The position numbers and the translations under genes are program-made. Positions 44,979 to 53,342 of a stretch of DNA of 64,000 nucleotides are shown piece after piece. The notes beneath the pieces were generated by a model. The model had not been told where the DNA came from. It made no database searches and was given only the letters and a program-made list of their open reading frames with translations. Position 1 is the first letter of the stretch. Every line of letters starts with the position of its first letter. The stretch lies in the NCBI RefSeq assembly GCF_036178145.1, contig NZ_CP108067.1:10245001-10309000 (forward strand). Reading direction: 5' to 3'. Source of the DNA: Streptomyces sp. NBC_00273. GTDB lineage: Bacteria > Actinomycetota > Actinomycetes > Streptomycetales > Streptomycetaceae.

Positions 44979-45278
44979 CGCTCCCCGCCAGCTGGCGGCT
45001 ACGCCTGGGACGCAGCCCGGCGTGAGGCGTACGCGAACGACCAGGCGTCTCCGCTGACGTTGATCGCGGTCACCGCGAAGTCGAACCGGTCCAAGGCCGA
45101 CAAGGACCCCGCGCAGTGGCTTCCCCCGGCCGGCGGCTATCACTGCGAGTACGTCGCCCAGTGGACCGCGACGAAGCTGCGCTGGAACCTCGCCGCCGAC
45201 GACGCCGAACGCCAGGCCCTGCTCGGCGTCGCGGAGGACTGCCCGAACACCACCGTCGTCTACGAGAGCGCACCCTGA
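44979..45278 (+). pseudogene. C-terminal half of a secreted HNH (DUF1524/GmrSD-type) endonuclease
   Basis: An in-frame TGA at 44976 precedes GGYAWDAARREAYANDQASP, then AVTAKSNRSKADKDPAQWLP and CEYVAQWTATKLRWNLAADD, to a normal stop at 45276-45278. There is no start codon suited to a full gene. It fits directly onto the N-terminal half at 41901-42293 (AEAWDS + GGYAWD). It is similar to, but distinct from, the C-terminal fragment at 16018-16240. Confidence 0.75.
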
Positions 45279-45301
45279 CGCTCCCGGCGTGCTGGGAGAA
45301 C

Positions 45302-45607
45302 TCAGTCGCAGGAGTGCGGGCGGGTCTCGGGCTTGCGCACCGTGAACTCGCCGTCGCGGTACTCCACGACGAGCTCGGGTTCCCCGCCGGGCGCGGCGAC
45401 GGCCTGGTGGTGCAGGTCGGAGCGCGCCCGGCCGGTCAGGGGCTCGCATCGCCAGTGGGGGTGGGAGCCGATGAGGCAGAAGAGCCTGGTCAGCTCGCTC
45501 CGGAGCTCGGCCGTTCCCGTCGCCGGCTGCAGGGCCAGGCGGTTGAAGGTGCGGATCTGCTGCTGCTTGAGCTTGATCAAATCCTCCGGGAAACGGTTTT
45601 GCGCCAT
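45302..45607 (-). CDS. Unrecognised small protein
   Basis: 101 residues, MAQNRFPEDLIKLKQQQIRT at the start. Helical N-terminus, then a Trp/Cys-containing middle (FCLIGSHPHWRCEPLTGRAR) and a beta-like C-terminus (PELVVEYRDGEFTVRKPETR). A frameshifted fragment of a homologue is at 17764-17850 with the same upstream box, so both gene and promoter are conserved within this genome. It is divergent from the gene at 45690, next to a LexA-like site. Function unknown. Confidence 0.6.
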   Translation of the reverse strand: MAQNRFPEDLIKLKQQQIRTFNRLALQPATGTAELRSELTRLFCLIGSHPHWRCEPLTGRARSDLHHQAVAAPGGEPELVVEYRDGEFTVRKPETRPHSCD

Positions 45608-45612
45608 GGCTT

Positions 45613-45629
45613 GATTACATCATTTGTTC
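45613..45629 (-). promoter_or_regulatory. Conserved upstream box shared with the 17850 fragment
   Basis: On the minus strand cgaaaatcgaacaaatg lies exactly 13 bases before the ATG at 45607. The same 17 bases at 17856-17872 lie 13 bases before the ATG of the homologous fragment. TCGAAC resembles half of an actinobacterial LexA site. Confidence 0.5.
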
Positions 45630-45666
45630 GATTTTCGGTCCGGGTGTGGCGTGTGGCCGCGTCAAT

Positions 45667-45682
45667 TCGAACAGACGTACGA
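45667..45682. promoter_or_regulatory. LexA-like (SOS) box
   Basis: TCGAACAGACGTACGA matches the actinobacterial LexA consensus TCGAAC-N4-GTTCGA at 11 of 12 defined positions. It ends 7 bases before the ATG at 45690, a position that would block transcription when LexA is bound. Confidence 0.6.
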
Positions 45683-45689
45683 TGTCGTC

Positions 45690-46025
45690 ATGTCCTTCGA
45701 CTTCCCTCCCCGTCTGCGGGCCCTGCAGGCACAGCTCCACCGCGTCCGCGCCGAGCACACCGCCCTGTGCTCCACCCTGCCCTGGTCGGCGGAACCCCTC
45801 CCCGGCTGGACGGTCCAGGAGGGCCGCTACTCCCCGCGCGGCGACGTACCGCCGAGCCCCGGCTACACCCCGGAGCAGCAGGCGGCGCTGGGGCAACTGG
45901 AGGGACGACTGCGGCGGCTGACCGGCGTCGTGATGACGGACGCGTTCTGGCAGAGCGTCGAACGCGAGAAGGTCGTGGCCGCGCGGATGGCGCTCAAGCG
46001 GGCTCACGAGCCGGCTGCGGGGTAG
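45690..46025 (+). CDS. Small helical protein under a probable SOS box
   Basis: 111 residues from the ATG at 45690: MSFDFPPRLRALQAQLHRVR, with a central PWSAEPLPGWTVQEGRYSPR and TPEQQAALGQLEGRLRRLTG helix. No catalytic motif seen. A LexA-like box lies just upstream and the DUF6233 gene starts 5 bases after its stop, so the two form an operon likely induced by DNA damage. Family not recognised. Confidence 0.6.
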   Translation: MSFDFPPRLRALQAQLHRVRAEHTALCSTLPWSAEPLPGWTVQEGRYSPRGDVPPSPGYTPEQQAALGQLEGRLRRLTGVVMTDAFWQSVEREKVVAARMALKRAHEPAAG

Positions 46026-46030
46026 CTGCC

Positions 46031-46384
46031 GTGGCCGGGCGTGATCCGCGCGCGCTCTTCCCACCGGATCTGGCCCGGCTCGAGGTGGTGGAGCGGCAGC
46101 TCCAGGCGCTGCTCGTCGAAGTCCGCACGCTGATCGCCGAGGCCCGCCGCGATCAGCGCCTGGCCGAGACCGAGCACCGTCCCGTGCCCGAGGTCGAGTG
46201 GCGGATCCAGTACGGCATCGGCGCGGTACGCCGGCCCGTGATGGTGCACACCGGGGACTGCTCCATGGACATGGCGCGCTCCCGCCCCGCCTCCCGCGAG
46301 CAGGCCGTCCAGGCCCTCGCCCAAGGGGTGGAGGCGTGTGCGATCTGCCGGGCCGACTCCGGGCTGGGGATGCTGGAAACCTGA
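46031..46384 (+). CDS. DUF6233 protein
   Basis: 117 residues from the GTG at 46031. A helical N-terminus (FPPDLARLEVVERQLQALLV) is followed by the DUF6233 signature: WRIQYGIGAVRRPVMVHTGD, CSMDMARSRPASREQAVQAL and EACAICRADSGLGMLE. The three Cys residues could bind a metal. DUF6233 genes are frequent in Streptomyces, often near mobile DNA; function unknown. It is co-transcribed with 45690. Confidence 0.8.
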   Translation: MAGRDPRALFPPDLARLEVVERQLQALLVEVRTLIAEARRDQRLAETEHRPVPEVEWRIQYGIGAVRRPVMVHTGDCSMDMARSRPASREQAVQALAQGVEACAICRADSGLGMLET

Positions 46385-46603
46385 GCCGACCGAGTGCCCG
46401 CGGCCCGGCTACCCGACCACAAGTGGGACAGAGGCGGGCGGGTAGGTTCCCTGGTGCGGGGTGCGGCCTGGCCATCCAGGCCGCGACGGGGCCGCACCCC
46501 GCGCACCCCCATCCGCTTCCGCACTCACCTGGGCGTACGCGCCCCGCAGCCGTCTTCCGCTGGTGCGACCCTGGGTTCAGGGGCCCAGGCGGAAGGTTCC
46601 GAC

Positions 46604-46648
46604 GTGCGACCCATCTGGAGCGGCGCCATCTCGTTTGGCCTGGTCACT
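46604..46648 (+). pseudogene. Relic of a Ku (NHEJ) gene start
   Basis: GTG at 46604 with GGAAGG 7 bases upstream encodes VRPIWSGAISFGLVT, the invariant N-terminus of bacterial Ku proteins (MRxIWxGxISFGLV). The following codons do not match Ku and the frame soon stops, so only the ribosome site and first ~15 codons remain. Confidence 0.75.
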
Positions 46649-46885
46649 TCTCTGAACTACCAGTGCTCCCCGGTCGTCGATCAGAGCAGCCGATGATGAT
46701 GGCGGGGCTCGTAGTCCGTGGTGAGGCGAACGATGCAGCTGAGAAGCCGTATCTCAACCGATCATGGAACGTGCAGGTCGAACAGTGTTCCTGGTCGGGT
46801 GATCTTCCGGCTGTACGCGCATGAAGGCAGGGCCTCTCGGTAGCTCGGGGATGCGAATCTGACCGAGCGATGCCGGGAGGCCCTG

Positions 46886-47365
46886 TTGTCGTTGTTGTAC
46901 TCGCCCGCGCCTACCGAGTTCAACTCGTCCGCCGTGTCGTGCGATTGCCTCGCGCACGTGTACGGCAATGCGGCTGATCATCCGGACCGGGAACGCTGGT
47001 ATCCGTCGGACATGACGGACGCGGAGTGGGCGGCCATCCGCCCGCTGCTACCGGTGCCAGCGTGGCTTCAGGGCCGAGGCGGGCAGCCCGAGGGCTACTG
47101 CCACCGCCAGATGTTGGACGCGATCCGCTACCTGGTCGCGGGAGGGATCTCCTGGCGGGCGATGCCCGCGGACTTCCCCGCCTGGGGCCGGGTCTATGCC
47201 TTCTTCCGCCGGTGGCGCGAGCACGGACTGATCACCGAGTTCCACGACCGGCTCCGCGGCCGGGTGAGGGAGCGCGAGGGCCGCCAGGCGGAGCCTTCGG
47301 CAGGCATCATCGACGCGCAGTCGGTGCGGGCTGCAGCCTCGGTGCCGTCCGGGTCACGCGGCTAT
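46886..47365 (+). pseudogene. IS5-family transposase, N-terminal part, cut by another IS
   Basis: About 160 codons: WYPSDMTDAEWAAIRPLLPV, GISWRAMPADFPAWGRVYAF, IIDAQSVRAAASV and SGSRGY. The normal continuation (with the catalytic DDE core) is absent because the 899-bp IS begins at 47366. A CAGGGCCTC / GAGGCCCTG inverted pair at about 46829-46883 may be remains of its left end. Confidence 0.8.
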
Positions 47366-48264
47366 GAGCTCGCAACACGATCATGAGTCGGGCTTGTTGA
47401 GGCGTCTCCAGCAGATGAGGCTGCAGGCAAAGGAGACGAACGCGTCGTGGAGTTCGGTGCGGCGTTCCCATCGGACGGCGAGTCGTTTGAACTGGTGGAG
47501 CAGGGCGAAGGTCTGTTCAACGACGTAGCGGAGCTTGCCCATGCCCTTGATGTTCGGGGAGCCCTTGCGGGAGATTACGGGCAGGATCCGGCGTTTGCGC
47601 AGCTCATCGCGGTTGGGGTTGGAGTCGTAGCCCTTGTCTCCGAGCAGGGCCTCGGGACGCCTGCGGGGCCGGCCTGGCCGACCCGCCACCGGCGGGATGC
47701 CGTCGACCAGGGCGAGGGTCTGGGTGACGTCGTTGACGTTCGCCGCGGTGGTGATGACTTTGAGCGGGGTGCCGCGTCCGTCGCAGATCAGGTGGTGTTT
47801 GCTGCCCGTCTTCCGCCGGTCGACCGGTGACGGACCGGTGTCAGCGCCCCCTTTTTCGCCCGGATGTGGGAGCCGTCCACGCAGGCCCTGGACCAGTCGA
47901 GCCGGCCTGCCGCGTTCAGCTCGGCAAGGAGAATCCGGTGCAGCTGGTCGAAGACCCCTGCCTGCTGCCAACGCTCCAGTCTTCGCCAGCGGGTCTGTCC
48001 GGACCCGAATCCCAGCTCAGGCGGCAGGAGTTGCCAGGCGATGTCGTTGCAGAGCACGTACAGGATGCCCTGCAGACACAGCCGGTCAGCTACCGGTCGA
48101 GGCCCTGGTGACCTCGTCGGCCAGGGCGGCAGCAGCGGCTCAATCAGTGCCCACAAGTCGTCGTCCACGATCCACGGCCGAGTACTCACACCCTCCCAAA
48201 CGGCCGAATCATCACACCGGTCACGCCCAACCAGGACATCTCACCAAGATCGTGTTACGAGCTC
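47366..48264 (-). mobile_element. IS5-family (IS427-like) insertion sequence, copy 2
   Basis: 899 bp, same element as 19567-20465 but inverted. Ends are GAGCTCGCAACACGATC (one change) and the standard end at 48264. Unlike copy 1 there is no flanking repeat: TAT on the left, TGA on the right, where an IS3 element starts after 3 bases. The original right flank has been lost. Confidence 0.9.
47381..48189 (-). CDS. IS5-family transposase (copy 2), -1 frameshift type
   Basis: As in copy 1: an upstream frame (48189 to 47788) and a downstream frame (to 47381) joined by a GAAAAAGGGGG-type slip. All catalytic acids are present. A few codons differ from copy 1 (for example ALTPVRH for EPTPVRR, KPDS for KPTS). 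Confidence 0.85.
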
Positions 48265-48299
48265 TGATGAGGTGACCCCCGGAGTGCGGACACAAGGGT

Positions 48300-49259
48300 T
48301 CATGCTGCGAGTGAGAGTTTAGCTGTCTTGTAGTGCTGCTGTTCGAACTCGATCGGGGAGAGGTAGCCCAGCGCGCTGTGGCGTCGGCGGGCGTTGTAGT
48401 AGACGAGCCACTCGAAGATCTCCAGCCTCGCCTGACGGAACGTCGAGAACAGCTTCCCGTGCATCGTTTCTCGCTTCAGGCCCTGCCAGAAACTCTCGGC
48501 CAGAGCGTTGTCATAGCTCGAGCCGACCCTGCCCATGCTCCTGCGAACGCTGTACCGGTCGCAGACCTGCGCGAACGCGGCCGACGTATATTGCGATCCG
48601 CGGTCCGCGTGGAAGATCACTCCCGCGACGTCACCTCCGCGGGCCGCGACCGCAGACTGGAGCGCCTCGATGACGAGCCCGGCGCGCATGTGCGGGGCCA
48701 TCGAGTAGCCGAGCACCCGGCGCGAGCGGATGTCGATCACGCAGGCGAGGTAAAGCCAGGCCACTCCGACCTGCACGTATGTGATGTCACCGCACCACTT
48801 CTCGTCCAGAGCGCCGGCGGTGAAGTCCCGCTGGACCAGATCCGCCACCGGTGGCGCGAGCCGGTCCGAAACCGTAGTGCGCTTCTTCCTGCGCAGGTGA
48901 CGGCCGACGATGCCGTGCTTGCGCATCAGCCTGGCTACCCGCTTGCGGTTGACCGTGTGGCCGAAGCCTCGCAGTTCGGCATGGACGCGAAGCGCGCCGT
49001 AGTTCCCGCGGTGTTCGGCATGGATTTCACGGATCTCCTCGACCAGGGCATCCTCGGCAGCCTGCCGTTCCGCCCTCGCCTGGGCGCCGGCAATCCACCG
49101 GTAGTAGCCCGAGCGGGAGACTCCCAGCACCCGGCATATCCGCTTGATGCCGAACGTGTCGGCGTGGGCGGAGACAAAGTCCCAAGCGGCGGTCTTCACT
49201 TCATCTCCCGGGCGAAATACGCCGCTGCCCGGCGCAGGATCTCCCGCTCGAGCTGCCAT
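48300..49259 (-). CDS. IS3-family OrfB integrase-like transposase
   Basis: About 319 codons including the overlap. HTH_21-like region GNYGALRVHAELRGFGHTVN; catalytic triad in WCGDITYVQ (Asp), IFHADRGSQYTS (Asp) and YDNALAESFWQGLKRE (Glu), with the conserved ALGYLSPIEFE end. Expected to be made as an OrfAB fusion. It appears intact. Confidence 0.9.
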   Translation of the reverse strand: MAARAGDPAPGSGVFRPGDEVKTAAWDFVSAHADTFGIKRICRVLGVSRSGYYRWIAGAQARAERQAAEDALVEEIREIHAEHRGNYGALRVHAELRGFGHTVNRKRVARLMRKHGIVGRHLRRKKRTTVSDRLAPPVADLVQRDFTAGALDEKWCGDITYVQVGVAWLYLACVIDIRSRRVLGYSMAPHMRAGLVIEALQSAVAARGGDVAGVIFHADRGSQYTSAAFAQVCDRYSVRRSMGRVGSSYDNALAESFWQGLKRETMHGKLFSTFRQARLEIFEWLVYYNARRRHSALGYLSPIEFEQQHYKTAKLSLAA

Positions 49260-49504
49260 TCCTTCTCCGCCTTGGTCAGCCGGGCGTTCTCCGCACGCAG
49301 TCGGGTCAGCTCGACCTCGGTGTCCTGTGACGTTCCGGCGCCGGCCGGCGATGCGTCGGCATCACGCACCCAGGTCCGCAAAGTCTCGGGGTTGACATTG
49401 AGATCGGCCGCGACGTCCCGATACGTCCGCCTGCCCGCCGAGGCCCGCCACAACGCGATCGCGTCGGACCGGAACTCCGCACCGTACTTCGAGGGCCTTG
49501 CCAC
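49196..49504 (-). CDS. IS3-family OrfA
   Basis: 102 residues: helix-turn-helix (YRDVAADLNVNPETLRTWVR) followed by a leucine-zipper-like coiled coil (TEVELTRLRAENARLTKAEK). It overlaps OrfB, as required for -1 frameshifting. Confidence 0.9.
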   Translation of the reverse strand: MARPSKYGAEFRSDAIALWRASAGRRTYRDVAADLNVNPETLRTWVRDADASPAGAGTSQDTEVELTRLRAENARLTKAEKEWQLEREILRRAAAYFAREMK

Positions 49505-49573
49505 GTGGATCTACACCTTCCAGGATCAACAAGATCCATTGTCAGGCGTGTCCACACCACAGGGATCACCTCA

Positions 49574-50004
49574 CCCACTCCCCACCCCTCCGGCGGGCTC
49601 GGCAGCTCCAGCCAGTCGAACTGGATCTCCTCGCCGGGCGGATGCGCGATCACCGCGACGTTCCTGCCGGTGGAGGCGTGACAGGGCTCGCAATGCGGCC
49701 GGACCTGATACCGGCGCAGGGCCCGAGTGAAGGTCGAGTACGCGCCTTCATAACCCAGTTCGGACACCTCGTCGAACAACGTCGAGGCCCACAAATGCGG
49801 ATCGTCGGCGAGGCGCTGGCGGCAATAGGGCAGGAACGGCACGAACGCGTCCGGGCCCTCGCGTCGCTCGCCGGGGGTTCGCTCGCCGTTCAGATAGGCA
49901 CGGATCGTCTTGCGATCACGGCCCAGATGCCGAGCGATCGCCGAGATCGTCCATCCCTGACGACGCAGAGCATGAGCGTCCAGGTCTTCCTCCCGAGTGA
50001 GCAT
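49574..50004 (-). pseudogene. IS21-family istA, N-terminal fragment
   Basis: Starts with the IstA helix-turn-helix (GWTISAIARHLGRDRKTIRA then YLNGERTPGERREGPDAF), then LWASTLFDEVSELGYEGAYS and PGEEIQFDWLELPSPPEGWG, the beginning of the integrase core. The IS3 element replaces the rest. No istB was found. Confidence 0.85.
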
Positions 50005-50459
50005 TCAGGCCCCCGAACAGGCCGAACTCGTAGCTCACGCAGGCTCTCCACGACACGCCGACACCAGCTCGACACGCCGGGAGGATCACACAATGGATGG
50101 GGAGATCAAGAGAGCAGGTTTGCCCCACCCCAGAGCGACAAGTGGGGAAATCCAAATATCCCCATCAGTTACGCCGCCGTAGGAGCCTCGACCAGCAGGG
50201 AGCCACCGTCCGCCAAGGCAATCCGAGCCAAGTAAGTCAAGGCTCCTCCTTCGCCCGCGGCCACCCATCAATGTGATCGTCATCGAGAACGGCAGCTGCT
50301 GCATCCAGGGTGGGCCGGACGCATGATGCTCTGGCTGCCCATTTCGTGCTGTGACGAGGTGCGCCAAGGTCAGCGCGGCGGAGCACCGTCCGTACGCACA
50401 CCCGCCGGGTCCTCGTGCCGCCCGGGAGCCTGGGCGGGTACGGGTAATCGGTTTAAGGT

Positions 50460-50477
50460 CCGTAAGGCGCCTTACGG
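50460..50477. promoter_or_regulatory. Orphan 18-bp palindromic operator
   Basis: CCGTAAGGCGCCTTACGG is a perfect palindrome of the size and shape bound by TetR- or MarR-family repressors. No such regulator or intact downstream gene is adjacent, so it may be a relic. Confidence 0.45.
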
Positions 50478-50726
50478 AGCGACTGGGCGGCTCAGGGAGT
50501 CGGGAATGGCGACAGGTTCGGCCCGGCGGGTACGGGTCGGCCCTGTCGTGTGCGGCACTCGCGCGGCAACGCAGTGCTGCTGTGTCCCATCACTCCTAGC
50601 AGGGCGCAGCCGACTTCGGCGTCCTCGACAGCATCGCACCGCATCGACCACCGAGCCCGGGCCAATCACGCCCCGTCCGTCATTACCACCGCCACCACCC
50701 ACACGCCCCGGGCAGACGCAGGCCGC

Positions 50727-50912
50727 TCAGGTGAGGACGATCCCGCACAGAGCGATCAAGGCGCCCATGAACCGGTAGAACCCGGCTGACGCCACTCGCC
50801 TGGGCGAACCCAGTTCCCCTCGTGCGGGCATCGCGAGCTCGGCGTGGGCCGCCGCCTGGCGTTCCAACGAGGCGGCGGCGCCGCGGATGTTCAGTGCGAC
50901 CCAGCTGCCCAC
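50727..50912 (-). pseudogene. Decayed copy of the small membrane protein at 34694
   Basis: GSWVALNIRGAAASLERQAA then AHAELAMPARGELGSPRRVA matches the 34694-34951 protein at about 85% identity. The first transmembrane helix is missing (similarity stops at 50912) and the last residues are cut by an earlier stop. Confidence 0.7.
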
Positions 50913-51065
50913 AAACCGGGAAGCCAGTGGATCCCGGATGAGCGCCGCTTCTACGAGGATCTAGATCACTGGAATCGGTCGAGGGGCTCAGAACGTGTAG
51001 GTATGAACGTACGCGCGAGCGCCGTCGGCAGCCGTGCCCGCGCTTGGTCAGCTTCTGCCGAGGAT

Positions 51066-51644
51066 CTATTTCCGAGGGCTGAGTGACGGTTGTGGTGTCC
51101 GCAGGAATGCCTGGATCTCGTCGGTTCCGGGCGCGTAGCCCTCCGATGTGTCCACGACGAGGGTCGGGACGTCGAGGCTGATGGCCTTGAACTGCTCGGG
51201 GTCGTAGGCGCCGGCTGCCATGTCGGCGAGGAGGGCCTGATCACCGTGGGCCGCCCGGTGGCTGTCGGTGCGGGCGCGTTCGGTGATGCGTTCGGTGATC
51301 GTCGAGGTGGGCGTGGTGCATCGGATGATGCGGAGGTCGGCGAGGTCCAGGAGGGGCTCCAGGCCTGGTCGCCAGAGCCGGTCCTGGAAGGCCGCCTCCG
51401 CGACGAGGGTGACCCCTGCCTGAAGGAGGACGGTGATGGTCTTGAAGAAGAGGTCCAGCGTAGGGATGTTGAGGGGGTCGTCGCCGGCGGTCTGGTGATG
51501 TGGGGTGCTCATGACCATGCCCTGTTTGATCTCGTCGCGGATGATCGCCGGGCAGCCCAGCTGCTGGGCGAGGGTGCGGGCGAGCGTGGTCTTCCCTGTG
51601 GCGGGAGGGCCGCTGACTACGACGAGGGTCGGACGGTTTTGCAT
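51066..51644 (-). CDS. P-loop kinase-like protein, last gene of the radical SAM operon
   Basis: 192 residues from an ATG with GGAG 8 bases upstream. Walker A is VVVSGPPATGKTTLARTLAQ. An RDEIKQGM segment and a VTLVAEAAFQDRLWRPGLEP segment match the AAA_33/zeta-toxin-like small-molecule kinase group, whose members phosphorylate sugars, antibiotics or nucleotides. The C-terminal lid contains R-rich ERITERARTDSHRAAHGDQA. It lies 23 bases after the methyltransferase gene. It could modify the product of the cluster or confer self-resistance; this is inference. Confidence 0.8.
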   Translation of the reverse strand: MQNRPTLVVVSGPPATGKTTLARTLAQQLGCPAIIRDEIKQGMVMSTPHHQTAGDDPLNIPTLDLFFKTITVLLQAGVTLVAEAAFQDRLWRPGLEPLLDLADLRIIRCTTPTSTITERITERARTDSHRAAHGDQALLADMAAGAYDPEQFKAISLDVPTLVVDTSEGYAPGTDEIQAFLRTPQPSLSPRK

Positions 51645-51667
51645 GGGCGGCACTCCGATGCAGGCAA

Positions 51668-52393
51668 TCACGGCTGGGCGGGACGGAGATCGGGGGCGCC
51701 TGGCGGCTTGTGGAGCTGGAAGGCGATGAACCCGGGCTGGTGGGCCAGTTTCTCGTACTCGGTCGGGTGGTGGCGGGTCATCGAGTGGGCGGGGCGGTGT
51801 TCGACGAGGCGGTCGACGGCGAGGCCCGCGGCGGTGAACTCGTCGAACCATGTCTGGAGGGGCTGACGCCAGTAGCGGTGGGTCATGCCGTCGGACCAGG
51901 ATTCCTCCACGTGGCGGGCGTCGAAGTAGCTGCCGCCGTCTGCGAGCCAGTCCGCAGTGGGGTGGCTGGTGGAGATGATGATCCTCCCGCCGGGCCGTAG
52001 GACGCGTGCGATCTCTGTCAGGGCGCGGACACGGTCGTGGGCATAGTGGAGGACCAGGGCGAGCAGGACGATGTCGAAGCTGGCGTCGGCGGCCCAGGTG
52101 AGAGGCTCGTCGAGGTCATGCTGGCGGATGCGGGCGAGCGAACCGAGGCGCTCGCGGGCGAGGCGGACCATGTCCGCGCTCTGGTCGATGCCGACGGTGT
52201 CGGCTCCGCGCGCGGCGAGCTCGGAGAGGTACAGGCCGGGGCCGCAGCCGCCGTCCAGGATGCGCAGGCCGTTCACGTCGCCGAGGAGTTCGAGGACGGT
52301 GGGGCGGTCGTAGTGCGCGTTGTAAGGGCTGATGGCGGCCTCGCGGGCGAAGGTGTCGGCGAAGCCGTCGTACGGTGCGTCAGCGGGCTGCAT
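51668..52393 (-). CDS. Class I SAM-dependent methyltransferase in the radical SAM operon
   Basis: 241 residues. Motif I LRILDGGCGPGLYLSELAAR, acidic VGIDQS, then FDIVLLALVLHYAHDRVRAL and VLRPGGRIIISTSHP: a complete Methyltransf_11-type fold with a C-terminal cap (GMTHRYWRQPLQTWFDEFTA). It overlaps the glycosyltransferase gene by 14 bases, so translation is coupled. Substrate unknown; the family includes small-molecule O- and N-methyltransferases. Confidence 0.85.
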   Translation of the reverse strand: MQPADAPYDGFADTFAREAAISPYNAHYDRPTVLELLGDVNGLRILDGGCGPGLYLSELAARGADTVGIDQSADMVRLARERLGSLARIRQHDLDEPLTWAADASFDIVLLALVLHYAHDRVRALTEIARVLRPGGRIIISTSHPTADWLADGGSYFDARHVEESWSDGMTHRYWRQPLQTWFDEFTAAGLAVDRLVEHRPAHSMTRHHPTEYEKLAHQPGFIAFQLHKPPGAPDLRPAQP

Positions 52394-53342
52394 GAACGGC
52401 TCCCTTCAGCGGGATATCGGCCTCGGGAATCTGCCCGGTCCGGGAGGCGAGGTCGTTGGGGAGTAGACGGTCGAGGAGGGCATGGTCGGGCGGGCGGTGT
52501 GCGGTGAAGGTGGCGTGCAGGCCGCGGACGGCTTGTTCGTAGACGTGGGCCGGCGCGGGCAGGCCGAGGGCGATGCGGCCGTCGAGTCGCTGGTCGAAGT
52601 GGCGGAACCACTGCCGGTACTCCTCCGCGAGGTCTCCGACGGCTGGCCAGCGCCGGTAGAGGGTGTCCCGGGCGAGGGTGAAGGGGGTGGGGCTGGTCCG
52701 GTAGGCGGAGGTGACCGCGCCGGGGCGGGGGACCTGGTGGTAGACGCTGGTGATGCTGTCGAGGCGGGCGAAGCGATGGCCGGCGGTGTGGTGGAGGGCG
52801 AGGAGGAAGTCCCAGTCCTCGCAGTGCTGCAGCGTCTCGTCGAAGCGAACCGGGGAGGCCGCAGGGTTGCGGGCGACTATCGAGCCGGTGTGAATGGTGT
52901 TCGCGATCCCGAGGAACGTTGCGTCGAAGGGGTAGTCCTTGCGTGGCAGGCTGTGGGTGCCGCGTGGCAGGTCCTCGATCCAGGTGGGGCTGACGAGGGC
53001 CTGGCCGTAGACGGTGTCGGCCCGGCCGGTGCGCAGGGCGTCGTCGGCGACCTGAAGGTGGTGGGGCAGGAACACGTCGTCGTCGTCCAGGAGTGCGACG
53101 TTCTCGCCCTGGGCCACGGCCAGAGCGCGGTTGCGGGCATGGGAGACCCCGTACGGGGTGTCGCCGTCGAGGAGAGTAATGGGCATCTCGCGCTGCCAGC
53201 GGGCGATGACCTGCCCGACGGGCATGCCGCCGTCGCGGGCGACGATCACCTCGAAGCGGCGGTAGGTCTGGCGGGCGAGGCTGCGCAGGGCGCGGTGCAG
53301 CGGCCCGGGGCGGTCCCGCGTCGGGACGATCACGCTGATCAC
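52380..53342 (-). CDS. GT2-family glycosyltransferase in the radical SAM operon
   Basis: 320 residues from a GTG overlapping the previous stop by 4 bases. The N-terminal GT-A fold has VIVPTRDRPGPLHRALRSLA, QTYRRFEVIVARDGG and the metal-binding ENVALLDDDDVFLPHH (DxD). The acceptor side has FDETLQHCEDWDFLLALHHT, with the ED pair typical of GT2 catalysis. No membrane helices, so it acts on a soluble acceptor. In mycofactocin biosynthesis a GT2 enzyme (MftF) glycosylates the RiPP product, which makes the parallel here notable. Confidence 0.85.
   Translation of the reverse strand: MISVIVPTRDRPGPLHRALRSLARQTYRRFEVIVARDGGMPVGQVIARWQREMPITLLDGDTPYGVSHARNRALAVAQGENVALLDDDDVFLPHHLQVADDALRTGRADTVYGQALVSPTWIEDLPRGTHSLPRKDYPFDATFLGIANTIHTGSIVARNPAASPVRFDETLQHCEDWDFLLALHHTAGHRFARLDSITSVYHQVPRPGAVTSAYRTSPTPFTLARDTLYRRWPAVGDLAEEYRQWFRHFDQRLDGRIALGLPAPAHVYEQAVRGLHATFTAHRPPDHALLDRLLPNDLASRTGQIPEADIPLKGAVHAAR

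Larger units (their letters stand above)
48268..49573 (-). mobile_element. IS3-family element
   Basis: 1,306 bp with imperfect inverted repeats starting TGAGGTGA, then CCC and GGACAC at matched positions. No target duplication is visible: the left side is the end of IS427-like copy 2, the right side is an istA gene cut by the insertion. Confidence 0.85.
50005..51065. other. 1.06-kb region of relics between the IS cluster and the radical SAM operon
   Basis: No intact gene. It holds an 18-bp palindrome (50460-50477), a copy of the 34250 non-coding segment (50596-50725) and a decayed membrane-protein gene (50727-50912). Composition is uneven. Confidence 0.5.
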
